Below, one piece after another: positions 35,399 to 44,226 of a stretch of DNA of 64,000 nt (position 1 is the first letter of the stretch; every line of letters starts with the position of its first letter). The DNA comes from Proteiniphilum sp. X52 (GTDB lineage Bacteria > Bacteroidota > Bacteroidia > Bacteroidales > Dysgonomonadaceae). Both the position numbers and the translations under genes were made by a program. The stretch spans positions 372,001-436,000 of the forward strand of contig NZ_RDSD01000001.1 of NCBI RefSeq assembly GCF_003712195.1, written 5' to 3'. A model generated the notes under the pieces. The model made no database searches. It was not told the DNA's origin and saw only the letters and a list, made by a program, of their open reading frames with translations.

Positions 35399-35699
35399 TT
35401 ATGTCGTCGTGGAAGTATCGGCCACAGCTGCCAGATTATCGCCCCGGTAGGTATGAGAAGCATCTGATGCTTTGTATTTGCCATGAGTAACCAGATTAGC
35501 GGTCGACTTAGGGTTGAATGTCTTCGTTTTCTGGAAACCAGACCATCATACTTCCCTCCTTCCGGTTATTCCAGGCATAATAAGGTAAAAGTACCAGGCT
35601 AATCTCTCTGTTTCCTTCCGGAGTCTTTTCCCAGGCGGAAATAACCAACCCTCTTTGCTTTTTACAGGTATTGGCTGATGGATACCCAAAATACGTTTT
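35399..35699 (-). pseudogene. Frameshifted remnant of a GH127-like (DUF1680) enzyme C-terminal region
   Basis: The 669-base gap between fbaB and the toxin pair (35240-35908) contains a decayed gene end. From 35699 the minus strand reads KTYFGYPSANTCKKQ, then GLVISAWEKTPEGNREISLV and LLPYYAWNNRKEGSMMVWFP to a stop at 35508. One base over, the frame continues NPKSTANLVTHGKYKASD and ASHTYRGDNLAAVAD to a stop at 35399. PYYAWxNR...MxVW is the closing motif of beta-L-arabinofuranosidase (GH127/DUF1680) proteins, and a following ASH.Y.GDNL segment is also usual in longer members, so both pieces appear to come from one gene broken by a +1 frameshift and cut at both ends. The catalytic domain is absent. 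Assignment rests on motif recall. Confidence 0.6.
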
Positions 35700-35908
35700 T
35701 TAATAAAAATTCGCTTTCATCAGACTATTTCTCCCAACGGCATAATCCAAGGTAAACTTGTCTTCTGCTCGTACTGCTTAACGAAATAGTTGTTTTTGTT
35801 TAAAATTTAACAAAAAAAGAGATCGTTGGAATGATTTAAGATTGTAAATTTTTGAAGAAAACAATCAGGGTAGAAGGAGAAGATTTCAACCGGTATTTAC
35901 TTGAAAAT

Positions 35909-36223
35909 TTATTTTGTAGCATTCTTTTTGTCAATCCTATTTTCGGGGTTCTGACGATTATCCCAAAATGATAGTATGTGGATTTCAGATTCAATAATTT
36001 CATAGAAGATCAGATAAACCTTCATTACGATAACACGGGTTCTCTTGTCTTCCGAAAGTCTTCCTATAAACTCGTTTTCCGAAAGAGCATCCATTATTTG
36101 TTTGATCTGGTCTAAAAGCCTGAGACTGTATTTGGTGTTTCCATTCCTTAAGTTGTGGAAGATCAATGTGTTTTTAAGTTCATAATCCGCTTGCTTAGAC
36201 CATATTATTGTTCTTTTAACCAT
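35909..36223 (-). CDS. RelE/ParE-family toxin
   Basis: A 104-residue toxin of the ParE/RelE fold (MVKRTIIWSKQADYELKNTL ... EFIGRLSEDKRTRVIVMKVY ... LIFYEIIESEIHILSFWDNRQNP). The early W-S-xx-A segment, the central R-xx-x-V strand and the end FWDNRQNPENR are typical. The start codon lies inside the antitoxin gene (19-base overlap), the usual antitoxin-first layout, so translation is probably coupled. Unlike the toxin at 16.4 kb, no stop interrupts it. The cellular target (gyrase for ParE, ribosome-bound mRNA for RelE) cannot be read from sequence. Its neighbours are gene remnants, consistent with a mobile or selfish pair. Confidence 0.88.
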   Translation of the reverse strand: MVKRTIIWSKQADYELKNTLIFHNLRNGNTKYSLRLLDQIKQIMDALSENEFIGRLSEDKRTRVIVMKVYLIFYEIIESEIHILSFWDNRQNPENRIDKKNATK

Positions 36224-36441
36224 GTCGTCATTTCTTCCATTACTTGCTCGTGAGATTTATAGTAACCCTTTGCAATATCCTCCCGTCCGGCTTCAATTGC
36301 CTGTTTTTGAGCTTTGTTTAACTCATATAACTCTTGCTCGGAACTATCAAAAATTGTCTGTAATGCTTTTAGAAAAGTTTCATTGTTTGAACTTTTGATG
36401 CGGGAAATCAGATTTTTTTTTAAGTATGAAGTACTGTTCAT
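36205..36441 (-). CDS. Antitoxin partner of the ParE-type toxin
   Basis: A 78-residue protein (MNSTSYLKKNLISRIKSSNN ... YKSHEQVMEEMTTWLKEQ). The C-terminal tail of the form SHEQVMEEMxxWLKE, preceding an overlapping ParE frame, is characteristic of antitoxins in Bacteroidota type II pairs; the tail wraps the toxin. It is preceded by an unusually good ribosome-binding site for this phylum (AAAGGAGG, about 8-15 bases above the ATG) and a TATATTTG -7 box at 36471-36464, so the pair has its own promoter. Antitoxins of this sort usually repress that promoter; no operator is evident by eye. Confidence 0.82.
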   Translation of the reverse strand: MNSTSYLKKNLISRIKSSNNETFLKALQTIFDSSEQELYELNKAQKQAIEAGREDIAKGYYKSHEQVMEEMTTWLKEQ

Positions 36442-36493
36442 ATAATAATCCTCCTTTCAGTTACAAATATATGAATAAATTGTGAGGAAGAGG

Positions 36494-36766
36494 TCATAAA
36501 TAATCGGATAAATTGTGAATGGTGATCTCCTCCGCATCCTCTTTCAAGATAAGCTCATCCTCTACGGTTACGTGCAACTGAAAAGGGAGAACATCCCGCA
36601 TCTCTTCTTGCGCAGTGAGGGGTGTGGTGTCTTCCTTGTTAGTTCGGTTAATATCTATAAGCCTGTTTCTTAACGATCTCAAAAGATAAGACTTCAGGTT
36701 ATTTATTTCATTCAAAGAGGAATGTTGCTCTTTCAGTACTCTTGTAAGCAAATTGTCAATAGGTGT
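36494..36766 (-). pseudogene. Fragment of an ECF sigma factor
   Basis: A 90-codon frame between a TAG (36767-36769) and a TAA at its end, without a good start codon (only TTG at 36751). The product reads LKEQHSSLNEINNLKSYLLR then SLRNRLIDINRTNKEDTT, which is the second half of sigma-70 region 2, followed by an inter-domain linker ending ELILKEDAEE, and stops where region 4 should begin. Region 1 and early region 2, and the whole DNA-binding region 4, are missing. It is therefore a remnant, possibly of a sigma/anti-sigma pair once linked to the degraded enzyme gene nearby. It cannot act as a sigma factor. Confidence 0.7.
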
Positions 36767-36929
36767 CTATTAATCAGTGTTATATTACTGATAGTCAAAC
36801 GAATAATTATTTGAAAAAAGACCCACAGTGGATCGAATGGATGTGCAAAATAATGAAAAAATAAAAGAGTAATAAAATATATTCAAGGAAAACAAAAAAT
36901 AAATCTTTTCCGGTACAAAATAAATTGCG

Positions 36930-36937
36930 TAAATTTG
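36930..36937 (+). promoter_or_regulatory. -7 box candidate for the AddB-like gene
   Basis: TAAATTTG, with TTTT (not TTTG) at the 20-base spacing upstream (36906-36909). It lies 67 bases above the start of the nuclease gene. Confidence 0.5.
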
Positions 36938-37003
36938 TACATGAAAGGAGATTTATCGTATGGGTAATAATAAAGTAATAGCCACTATTGAGTATAACCT
37001 TAT

Positions 37004-40000
37004 ATGACCCCATTCCTGTATAAAATAGCGGAACTCTTTTACGCGCAATACGGCAATGACCTGTATCGGCATACCTTTGTCTTTCCGAACCGCCGTGCCG
37101 GTTTCTTCTTCCAGAAGTACCTCGCGGAAATTGCCGGTAAGCCGCTTTTTTCCCCTTCTATAATAACTATTCAGGAACTTTTCATGTCCATGTCTTCCTA
37201 CCGGCTTGCCGACAAAATTGAAATGCTGGTGATGCTCTACGATCATTTTGGAAAGATCAGTGGTTCCGGCGAGTCGTTTGATGACTTCCTCTACTGGGGG
37301 GAGATGTTGCTGAACGATTTTAATGATGTGGACAAGTATATGGCGGATGCTAGGCAACTATTCCGCAACGTGCATGATTTCAGGTCGATGGATGATGATT
37401 TGACCCATCTTACAGAAAAGCAGAAAGATGCCATCCGACGTTTTTGGACTCATTTTATGCCGGTCGGGGAGAGCGAGACCAAGAAAAAGTTTCAGGAGAC
37501 ATGGCAAATATTGTATCAACTCTACACCACTTTCCGCACGGAGCTACAACAAAAAGGACTTGCCTATGAAGGCATGATGTTCCGTGAGGTGGCCCAAAGT
37601 GCCCGGTCGGGGGAATTGGATGTTAGGAAAAATGTAACGAATTGGCAGGGAACGGAGAAGCCGGCCGGCAAGGTCGAAGGATTCGGAAAACAGGATCATT
37701 CGTTCGAATCTGGAGAACAACGGAATCCTGATCAGGACGGCTGGCAGCCGGGATGTTATATATTTGTAGGATTGAATGCCCTTACGCCTGCGGAGACGGT
37801 GTTGCTTGAACACTTGAAACATCGGGGGATTGCCGATTTCTACTGGGATTATGAGTCACCGCAGGTTCAAGACAGTCAGAACCGCGCATCTTTATGGGTA
37901 AAAGAAAACCTGCGGAGGTTTCCTTCCCGGTTTATACTACAGGATAGTGATGGAGCCGGCATTTCATCTCAACCTGTTGGCGGAAATTTTTCGGAAGATA
38001 GAGGCGGAGAGTCAGCAAGGGTTGATTTGGAAGAGGTGGGTGAAAGAAATAAGCAGGGGGAGGCGAAAACACATATAGAAGCAATCGGTATTCCCTCCGG
38101 GGTAGGACAGGCGAAACATGTCGCGCAAATTCTTTCGCGATTGATCGAGTCCGGCAATATTCCCAATCCGGATGAGGCGATCAACACTGCCATAGTGCTG
38201 CCGGATGAACGGCTTTTGTTGCCGGTACTCTATTCCATTCCCGAGGAGATCGGAAAGATAAACGTCACTATGGGGTATGGACTCTCTTATTCCTCGATTG
38301 CGGCGCTGATGGAACATATTGCCGGTTTACAGCGTAATATACGGGAATCCGCCGGAGAAAAGATGTTTTATCACCGGAATGTGTTATCGATACTGAATCA
38401 TCCGTTGGTGTGTATATCGGCCAAAGAGGAGGTGGAAGCGCTAAAAACATATATCCTTGCCAATAACCGGATTGTCGTCTCGGAAGGGGAATTTCCGCCC
38501 CATCCCCTCTTCCGGCTGATCTTTCGTCCCTTGACCGGGTGGCATGATATTTTCGAATACATAAAAAATATCCTCACTTTTATCTATGGCATCCTGACGG
38601 ATGAAAAGCATCATAAGGAAGAAACCGGGGACACTACGCGGCCGGTAGATCTGGAACGGGAGTTTATCGTACAGTATCATAAAACCGTGACCCGTTTGCA
38701 GGACAGGCTTCAGAATGCGAGAAACATGTCGCTGGAGACCTGTTTCCGTCTGTTGAAAAAACTGGCACATTCCATCACTGTGGCATTCAGCGGTGAACCC
38801 CTTTCGGGCTTGCAGGTGATGGGTGTGCTGGAAACACGTGTGATCGACTTTGAAAACCTCATCATCCTTTCGATGAATGAAGGCGTTTTCCCCTTGAAAG
38901 ATCCGGTCAACTCTTTTATCCCTTTCACATTGCGGAAAGGATTCGGTCTTCCCGTATACGAACATCAGGACGGTACCTATGCATATCATTTTTATCGCAT
39001 GATCAGCCGTGCGAAGAGGGTGTTTATGCTCTATGATACACGCGCGGAAGAGATGCAGACGGGCGAAGTGAGCCGTTATTTTTATCAGTTGAAGTATCTT
39101 TATCCCGATTATTTCAATATTTCGGAGCGAGTGGTGGCTTACGATGTGGCCGCGCCCGAAATATTACCGGTCTCGGTCAGCAAAACGCCGGAAGTATTAC
39201 GGAAGTTGGATGCATTCAGAAAGGGAGGGGAGTCGTTTCTGTCGGCCTCGCTCATCAACAACTACATCAATTGTCCCCTGCAATTTTACTTTACGGCGGT
39301 GGAAGGCCTCTACCAAGAAGATGAAGTGCGGGAGTCGGTAGAGTCTGACCTGTTCGGCTCGATCTTCCACAAGTTGATGGAGACGATCTATAGCCGTTAT
39401 AAAGCCAAAACGGTTACGCCTGACGTGCTGACAGCGATTGCCAAAGATGATGCTTTGCTGACGAGGCTGCTCGAAGAGGCATTCGCGGAGTATTATTTCA
39501 AACAGAAGGATGAGCCCCGGCCGTTACTGGGACAGCACTATCTGATCGGGGAGATTCTCCGGAGCTATGTGAAACAAACCTTGGAAACGGACAAGCAGTT
39601 CACGCCCTTTGAATTTGTGGCGGCGGAATACCGTTTCGGGCAGGGGAGGCCGTACCGTGTGAACGCTGAACTCTGGGTGAATTTCAAGGGGATTATAGAC
39701 CGGATCGACAGGGTGGGGGATAGTTATCGTATCATCGACTATAAGACTGGAACGGGAATGACTGATTTCAAGCAGATCGCCGACCTGTTTGACGGATCAA
39801 AACCGAACCGGCCCTACCAGATCCTGCAGGTGTTTGTGTACGCATTGTTTTACGCACAGGAATATCCTGACGCGCGACTATCGCCGGCCATTTATTACCT
39901 TCGTTCCATTTTTGGTGATCCATCACCGGCTGTCACCTGTAATAAACGTCCTATATCTGACATCTCGGTTTTTATGGACGAGTTTCTCCCGTTATTCCAC

Positions 40001-40102
40001 AATTGCCTTGAGGAGATTTTCAATCCCGACATCCCGTTTGCCCAAACAAAAAATACCAAAAACTGCCAATGGTGCGCTTTTAAGGAGCTTTGTAGTCGAT
40101 GA
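37004..40102 (+). CDS. PD-(D/E)XK nuclease-family protein, AddB/RexB-like
   Basis: A 1032-residue protein of the AddB type, the nuclease/inactivated-helicase partner in double-strand break resection complexes. The N-terminus (YRHTFVFPNRRAGFFFQKYL) replaces a helicase P-loop, as usual in the Bacteroidota form. The C-terminal nuclease domain shows NCPLQFYF (about residue 755), FGSIFHKLMETIYS, the core IIDYKTG (about 911), and the cysteine cluster CQWCAFKELC at the end (about 1020-1030), which with the first cysteine would hold an Fe-S cluster. No addA-like helicase gene is present in this window. Residues 190-360 are low in conserved motifs and look like a lineage-specific insertion. The end overlaps the convergent HAD gene by 23 bases. 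Confidence 0.88.
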   Translation: MTPFLYKIAELFYAQYGNDLYRHTFVFPNRRAGFFFQKYLAEIAGKPLFSPSIITIQELFMSMSSYRLADKIEMLVMLYDHFGKISGSGESFDDFLYWGEMLLNDFNDVDKYMADARQLFRNVHDFRSMDDDLTHLTEKQKDAIRRFWTHFMPVGESETKKKFQETWQILYQLYTTFRTELQQKGLAYEGMMFREVAQSARSGELDVRKNVTNWQGTEKPAGKVEGFGKQDHSFESGEQRNPDQDGWQPGCYIFVGLNALTPAETVLLEHLKHRGIADFYWDYESPQVQDSQNRASLWVKENLRRFPSRFILQDSDGAGISSQPVGGNFSEDRGGESARVDLEEVGERNKQGEAKTHIEAIGIPSGVGQAKHVAQILSRLIESGNIPNPDEAINTAIVLPDERLLLPVLYSIPEEIGKINVTMGYGLSYSSIAALMEHIAGLQRNIRESAGEKMFYHRNVLSILNHPLVCISAKEEVEALKTYILANNRIVVSEGEFPPHPLFRLIFRPLTGWHDIFEYIKNILTFIYGILTDEKHHKEETGDTTRPVDLEREFIVQYHKTVTRLQDRLQNARNMSLETCFRLLKKLAHSITVAFSGEPLSGLQVMGVLETRVIDFENLIILSMNEGVFPLKDPVNSFIPFTLRKGFGLPVYEHQDGTYAYHFYRMISRAKRVFMLYDTRAEEMQTGEVSRYFYQLKYLYPDYFNISERVVAYDVAAPEILPVSVSKTPEVLRKLDAFRKGGESFLSASLINNYINCPLQFYFTAVEGLYQEDEVRESVESDLFGSIFHKLMETIYSRYKAKTVTPDVLTAIAKDDALLTRLLEEAFAEYYFKQKDEPRPLLGQHYLIGEILRSYVKQTLETDKQFTPFEFVAAEYRFGQGRPYRVNAELWVNFKGIIDRIDRVGDSYRIIDYKTGTGMTDFKQIADLFDGSKPNRPYQILQVFVYALFYAQEYPDARLSPAIYYLRSIFGDPSPAVTCNKRPISDISVFMDEFLPLFHNCLEEIFNPDIPFAQTKNTKNCQWCAFKELCSR

Positions 40103-40742
40103 GGGGGTGGAGATCGGAAAAACTGTTGATCACCCAATCCGCTCCGGCATCCTGTAAGGTTGCAGCGCCAAATGAAGTCGTCAATCCGGCTACCCCGCAT
40201 CCGGCCGCTTTTCCGGCGAGTATCCCATTGATGGAATCTTCAATAATGAGGGTCGATCTGTGATCAGCCCCTAAATTATCCAATGCCAGAAGATAAGGCT
40301 CCGGATTGGGTTTATGTTTTTGGGTATCCTCCTCCGTGATGACAATATCGAAAAAAGAAGTCAGATTCAATAGCTTGTCCACTTTTCGCACTGTGAAAAG
40401 CGAGGAGGAGGTAACCAGTCCGGCCTGTAGTTTTATGGATTTTACTTTTTGAATAAAATCAGTGAAACCTTCCACATACTTCAACTCTTTCAACAGACCT
40501 TCAAAAAAAGCATTTTTCTCTTCCAGCAGCTCTTCCATGGAATGAGTGTTGTCCATGTTTTCATATACATGCCGAAAGAATGACTCATCCGATCTCCCCA
40601 CATAATCGGTTAGAAACGATTGTGAATATTCGATGCCATGCCGTTCCAAAGTGAGGCCCATAGCCCGGAGGTGTAGTTTTTCCGAATCAATCACAACACC
40701 ATCCATATCAAATAAAATAGTCTTTAACGCTAACTTCTGCAT
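40080..40742 (-). CDS. HAD-family phosphatase (beta-phosphoglucomutase-like)
   Basis: A 220-residue HAD hydrolase. Motif I is FDMDGVVIDSEKLH (catalytic Asp12 and Asp14), motif II is TSSS at about residue 115, motif III includes the lysine in KHKPNPEPYLLALDNL, and motif IV is IIEDSINGILAGKAAGC. The cap segment and motifs fit the phosphoglucomutase/phosphatase-like subgroup, so it dephosphorylates or isomerises a small phosphate ester; the substrate is not deducible. It stands alone and ends in a 23-base convergent overlap with the AddB-like gene. Confidence 0.92.
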   Translation of the reverse strand: MQKLALKTILFDMDGVVIDSEKLHLRAMGLTLERHGIEYSQSFLTDYVGRSDESFFRHVYENMDNTHSMEELLEEKNAFFEGLLKELKYVEGFTDFIQKVKSIKLQAGLVTSSSLFTVRKVDKLLNLTSFFDIVITEEDTQKHKPNPEPYLLALDNLGADHRSTLIIEDSINGILAGKAAGCGVAGLTTSFGAATLQDAGADWVINSFSDLHPLIDYKAP

Positions 40743-40897
40743 AATGAATGAACCACCACACAGGTTATTTGTTCATTGGGCTTGACCTTCGGGAGCAAAA
40801 ATGGTCTCTTTTGCGTTCAGTTCACGCTATTTTCCGGTGATGACGTTGTCCTTATCCGTTCCTCTTCCATCAATATCATGGATGAATAGCCGAAAAA

Positions 40898-43408
40898 TTA
40901 TTGTTGATTTTTACGTTTTACTGTATTATACGCGAGGAGGAGAGCCGTGAGCAACATGATGAGCAGCGCCGCGTAGGCGATGCTGTCTGTCACCTTGATG
41001 CTTTTCGGATCGAAACGGAATTCGACTGTGTGTTGTCCCGCCGGAATAGGGAGTGCCCGCAGGGTGTAGTTGGCCCGCAGCATCTCTGCCGGCTGTCCGT
41101 CGATAGTGATCTGCCATCCCTTGGGATAATAAATTTCTGAGAACAAAGCCAGTTCATCTTTTTTTGCATCTACAGCATAGGTCACATAATCTGAGTCGTA
41201 GTCGGTGAGTTGAATGGTTGACGCCGAGTCGGCCGGCGTGGGTCGGAAGCCGGCGAGGATTGGCTCATATTTTTTATCGGCTACTGCCTCTTTCCGGAGG
41301 TCGATGGCTCCCAATGCGTCGATTTCTTCATCGGCGTTCTCCACAAAACGTATACCATCCACAAACCACGCGTTCCCCATGGCATACGGATTCTCCAGAG
41401 GAACAGCGGTGCCATCCTGTGCGGGCATAATGACCCATTTCGCATTCAGCATATTCAACACTTTGAACCTGTCGGCATTCAATGAATCCATTTCGCCTTG
41501 TGCCTGGATAATTCCTTGTTGTAAAGCCATCATTTCGGATCTGAGATGTATGTCTATCAGATCCTGGTAACGACGCAGTTTTGCGGCATGATACCCCCCG
41601 ATCACTTTATGGTGGTAGGGTGTGACGCCGTCGTCAAAGGTACTGGTTGCCATATTCAACACACGGTAATATTGGGTGGTATCCTGCAGGATATACTGGT
41701 CGGCAGGTGATGGGGCAAATAGTTGTTGTTGGTTGCTTTCCGGCACGAAATCACTATCTTTCAAGTAGCGTTTGTTCACCCCCCACATATCCACTAAACA
41801 AAGCAGTAAAATGGCTGCTACCGTCCATTCTGCTTTTAACTTTTTATGGATGAACAGCCAAACAAGAACTCCTCCGATGGCAACAATAAAAAAGCTGCGC
41901 CAGGCATCCGCCGTAAAGATGGCCACACGCATGTCGGTCAGGTTGGCGATCACCGCTTGGATATGCGCGGGTGGCAGTGATTGTAATGCCTGCATTTCCT
42001 GTCCGGAGATAAAGGAAGAGAAGAAGAGTTTTGGCGCGACGGCAAACAATAAAGCCATTCCACCGGTTACCCCAAGGCTGATATAGAGTTGTTTCATATT
42101 GTTTTTCAGCATTTCCGGCTTTTGAACCAGTTCCTTCACTGCCAGTACGGCCAGCAGCGGAATACAGAATTCGGCCACCACAAGGATGGAGGAGACTGCC
42201 CGGAATTTATTGTACATTGGTACCCAATCAATAAAAAAATCGGTCAATCCCATGAAATTCTTTCCCCAGGAGAGCAGGATAGAGAAGAGGGTCCCGGCCA
42301 ACAGGGCCCATTTCAATGGCCCTTTCACAATGAAAAGCCCCCATACGAAGAGCGCCAACACAAAGGCGCCCACATAGACCGGTCCTGCTGTAAAGGGTTG
42401 TTCCCCCCAGTACTGTCCGATCTGTTGATAGAGTGGTTGATATTCCGGGCGCGCTTTACTCATTGCCTTTTCATTTTCGGCAATTCTAGCGGCGGAAGTT
42501 CCACCTTTGGTATTAGGTACCAGCAATGTCCATGTTTCGCCTATACCATAGCTCCAGGCGGTGATATAATCACGTTCCAGCCCATTGCCGGTTTTATTCT
42601 CTTCTCCATGATGGGCTAATTCTGATTTACCCCGCATGGTTTCTTTCGAATATTCGTAAGTGTGGTAAAGGTTACTTCCGTTGGCCGCCACGCCGATGAT
42701 CCCCGCTGCAAGCAGCACCGCTGTCGATCTCAAGAAACCGGGCAACTCTTTTTTTTGAATGGCTTCTATAAAAAAAGCAGCCGCTATAAAAAGCATGACA
42801 AACAAAAAGTAGTAGGTCATTTGCGGGTGGTTTGACGATATCTGGAAGGCGACGAAGAGCATGAAGACCAGTCCGCCCTGAAGATATCTCTTCCGGTAGA
42901 TATAGATCATTCCAGCTATGGTAGGCGGGATATAGGCAAGGGTGACGAATTTCCAGATATGTCCTGCCGCGATAAGGATAAAGAAATAGGATGAAAAGGC
43001 CCATATAACGGCGCCCAATGCACTAACCAGAGGAGATGCTTTCAAGGCCCGCATCAGGATGTAAAACCCGAGCAGCATAATAAATACCAGGCCGACATAA
43101 TTCGGCAGGAAAAGAGAATAGGCTTTTTTGACCGCATCCTGCGGCTTGGAGGAGTCGTAAGTGGGACTCATCTGATAGGAAGGCATTCCGCTGAACATGG
43201 AGAGGTTCCACCTTGTACGTTTCCCATCGTGGCGTTCCATGTAATCGCGTTGTTCCTTTCCCTGCCCGATGGCAGCCAAGGAGTCGCTTTGTGCTATTAC
43301 ACGTCCCTCTGTCACGGGCGATGCGAAATAGATGAATGAGACCAGGATGAATCCTGCGATCACGATTGTATCGGGCAATATTTTCTTGAAATTGAAAGAT
43401 TGTTTCAT
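40898..43408 (-). CDS. YfhO-family multi-spanning membrane protein
   Basis: An 836-residue inner-membrane protein with about a dozen hydrophobic segments between residues 13 and 535 (for example IAGFILVSFIYFASPV, YVGLVFIMLLGFYILM, AVIWAFSSYFFILIAAGHIW), a soluble stretch, and a last segment (SIAYAALLIMLLTALLLAYN) at the end. The soluble part carries the YfhO ending LFSEIYYPKGWQITIDGQP and PAGQHTVEFRFDPKS. YfhO proteins resemble GT-C glycosyltransferases or transferase helpers and have been linked to glycosylation of cell-wall polymers in Firmicutes; the role in Bacteroidota is not established. A TAAATTTG -7 box at 43449-43442 lies 34 bases above the start. Confidence 0.9.
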   Translation of the reverse strand: MKQSFNFKKILPDTIVIAGFILVSFIYFASPVTEGRVIAQSDSLAAIGQGKEQRDYMERHDGKRTRWNLSMFSGMPSYQMSPTYDSSKPQDAVKKAYSLFLPNYVGLVFIMLLGFYILMRALKASPLVSALGAVIWAFSSYFFILIAAGHIWKFVTLAYIPPTIAGMIYIYRKRYLQGGLVFMLFVAFQISSNHPQMTYYFLFVMLFIAAAFFIEAIQKKELPGFLRSTAVLLAAGIIGVAANGSNLYHTYEYSKETMRGKSELAHHGEENKTGNGLERDYITAWSYGIGETWTLLVPNTKGGTSAARIAENEKAMSKARPEYQPLYQQIGQYWGEQPFTAGPVYVGAFVLALFVWGLFIVKGPLKWALLAGTLFSILLSWGKNFMGLTDFFIDWVPMYNKFRAVSSILVVAEFCIPLLAVLAVKELVQKPEMLKNNMKQLYISLGVTGGMALLFAVAPKLFFSSFISGQEMQALQSLPPAHIQAVIANLTDMRVAIFTADAWRSFFIVAIGGVLVWLFIHKKLKAEWTVAAILLLCLVDMWGVNKRYLKDSDFVPESNQQQLFAPSPADQYILQDTTQYYRVLNMATSTFDDGVTPYHHKVIGGYHAAKLRRYQDLIDIHLRSEMMALQQGIIQAQGEMDSLNADRFKVLNMLNAKWVIMPAQDGTAVPLENPYAMGNAWFVDGIRFVENADEEIDALGAIDLRKEAVADKKYEPILAGFRPTPADSASTIQLTDYDSDYVTYAVDAKKDELALFSEIYYPKGWQITIDGQPAEMLRANYTLRALPIPAGQHTVEFRFDPKSIKVTDSIAYAALLIMLLTALLLAYNTVKRKNQQ

Positions 43409-43441
43409 AGGATTAACCGTTGCAGTTTACTGTTTGAACCG

Positions 43442-43449
43442 CAAATTTA
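43442..43449 (-). promoter_or_regulatory. -7 box candidate for the YfhO gene
   Basis: TAAATTTG on the minus strand, 34 bases above the ATG; no TTTG at the expected spacing. Confidence 0.45.
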
Positions 43450-43528
43450 ACAGATTATTCCGTGAAAGCGTTGTTTTTGGTCAATTCTTTTGGAAGATGC
43501 GGGGATCAAGCGGGATATGGCCGACAAA

Positions 43529-43557
43529 AAAGAGGGAACCTTTTTAGGCCCCCTCTT
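43529..43557 (-). terminator. Terminator after the outer-membrane protein gene
   Basis: AAGAGGG(..)CCT and AGG(..)CCCTCTT form an 11- to 12-base stem (43530-43541 with 43546-43556, two mismatches). On the minus strand it is followed by TTTTTTG, so it ends transcription of the gene whose stop is at 43579. Confidence 0.75.
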
Positions 43558-43578
43558 GCATGGATATTAAAACTGTTT

Positions 43579-44112
43579 TTAAAAACGCTTTCCTATGGAA
43601 ATGCCAAGCCGGGGATAACCCACATAGTCGGTGTCGGAATACCGTACACCACCCACATAAAGTTCTCCCACCCAGTTGTTCTGTGAGAGGTATTTCCATC
43701 CTATGGCCAGCCCGAATCCGGCCAGCACTTCGGATCTCATATCATAGAAACGCTCATTTGTCGACACTATAGCCCCATTCGCTTCAATGAAAAAACCAGC
43801 TCCATATTTTTGCAGGTTCTTCGCATTTCCTCCGAAGAACCAACGGACATAAGGAATCACTGCAAAGTCCACAGGATATCTTCCCTGATCCAATGCCGCG
43901 CCCAACGATCCTCCCAGGCTGAAATCGGCGCTTAAGATACGCTCATAAGAAATCTCGGGGAAAGAAGAGAAAATGGTGGTTGGCAGGTTTAACTTTATTT
44001 CATTCCGTGGAAGATCTCTCGATACTTTCCATCCCATCACCCGATGTGTCTTTTGGGAAAAAGCAGTAAAGCTGACCAGCAACGCGATAGCAAGAGTAAA
44101 TAGATGTTTCAT
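43579..44112 (-). CDS. Small outer-membrane beta-barrel protein
   Basis: A 177-residue protein with signal peptide MKHLFTLAIALLVSFTAFSQ and then about eight amphipathic strands (IFSSFPEISYERILSADFSL, VDFAVIPYVRWFF, GAGFFIEANGAIVS, SEVLAGFGLAIGWKYL) ending GKRF, as in small OmpA/OmpW-like barrels of Bacteroidota. No ligand or enzymatic motif is seen. It appears to be a single-gene unit: a terminator follows, and it is separated from metG by 114 bases with no shared features. Confidence 0.78.
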   Translation of the reverse strand: MKHLFTLAIALLVSFTAFSQKTHRVMGWKVSRDLPRNEIKLNLPTTIFSSFPEISYERILSADFSLGGSLGAALDQGRYPVDFAVIPYVRWFFGGNAKNLQKYGAGFFIEANGAIVSTNERFYDMRSEVLAGFGLAIGWKYLSQNNWVGELYVGGVRYSDTDYVGYPRLGISIGKRF

Positions 44113-44226
44113 ATTTGATTATTTTATTTTTAAAAAGCACCCTATCTTTTATGAAGATGCAAATAGAGCAAAAAAGTTACCTGGTCATCATTAAAATAAC
44201 CAAATACTCAGTTAAAATAATCAAAA

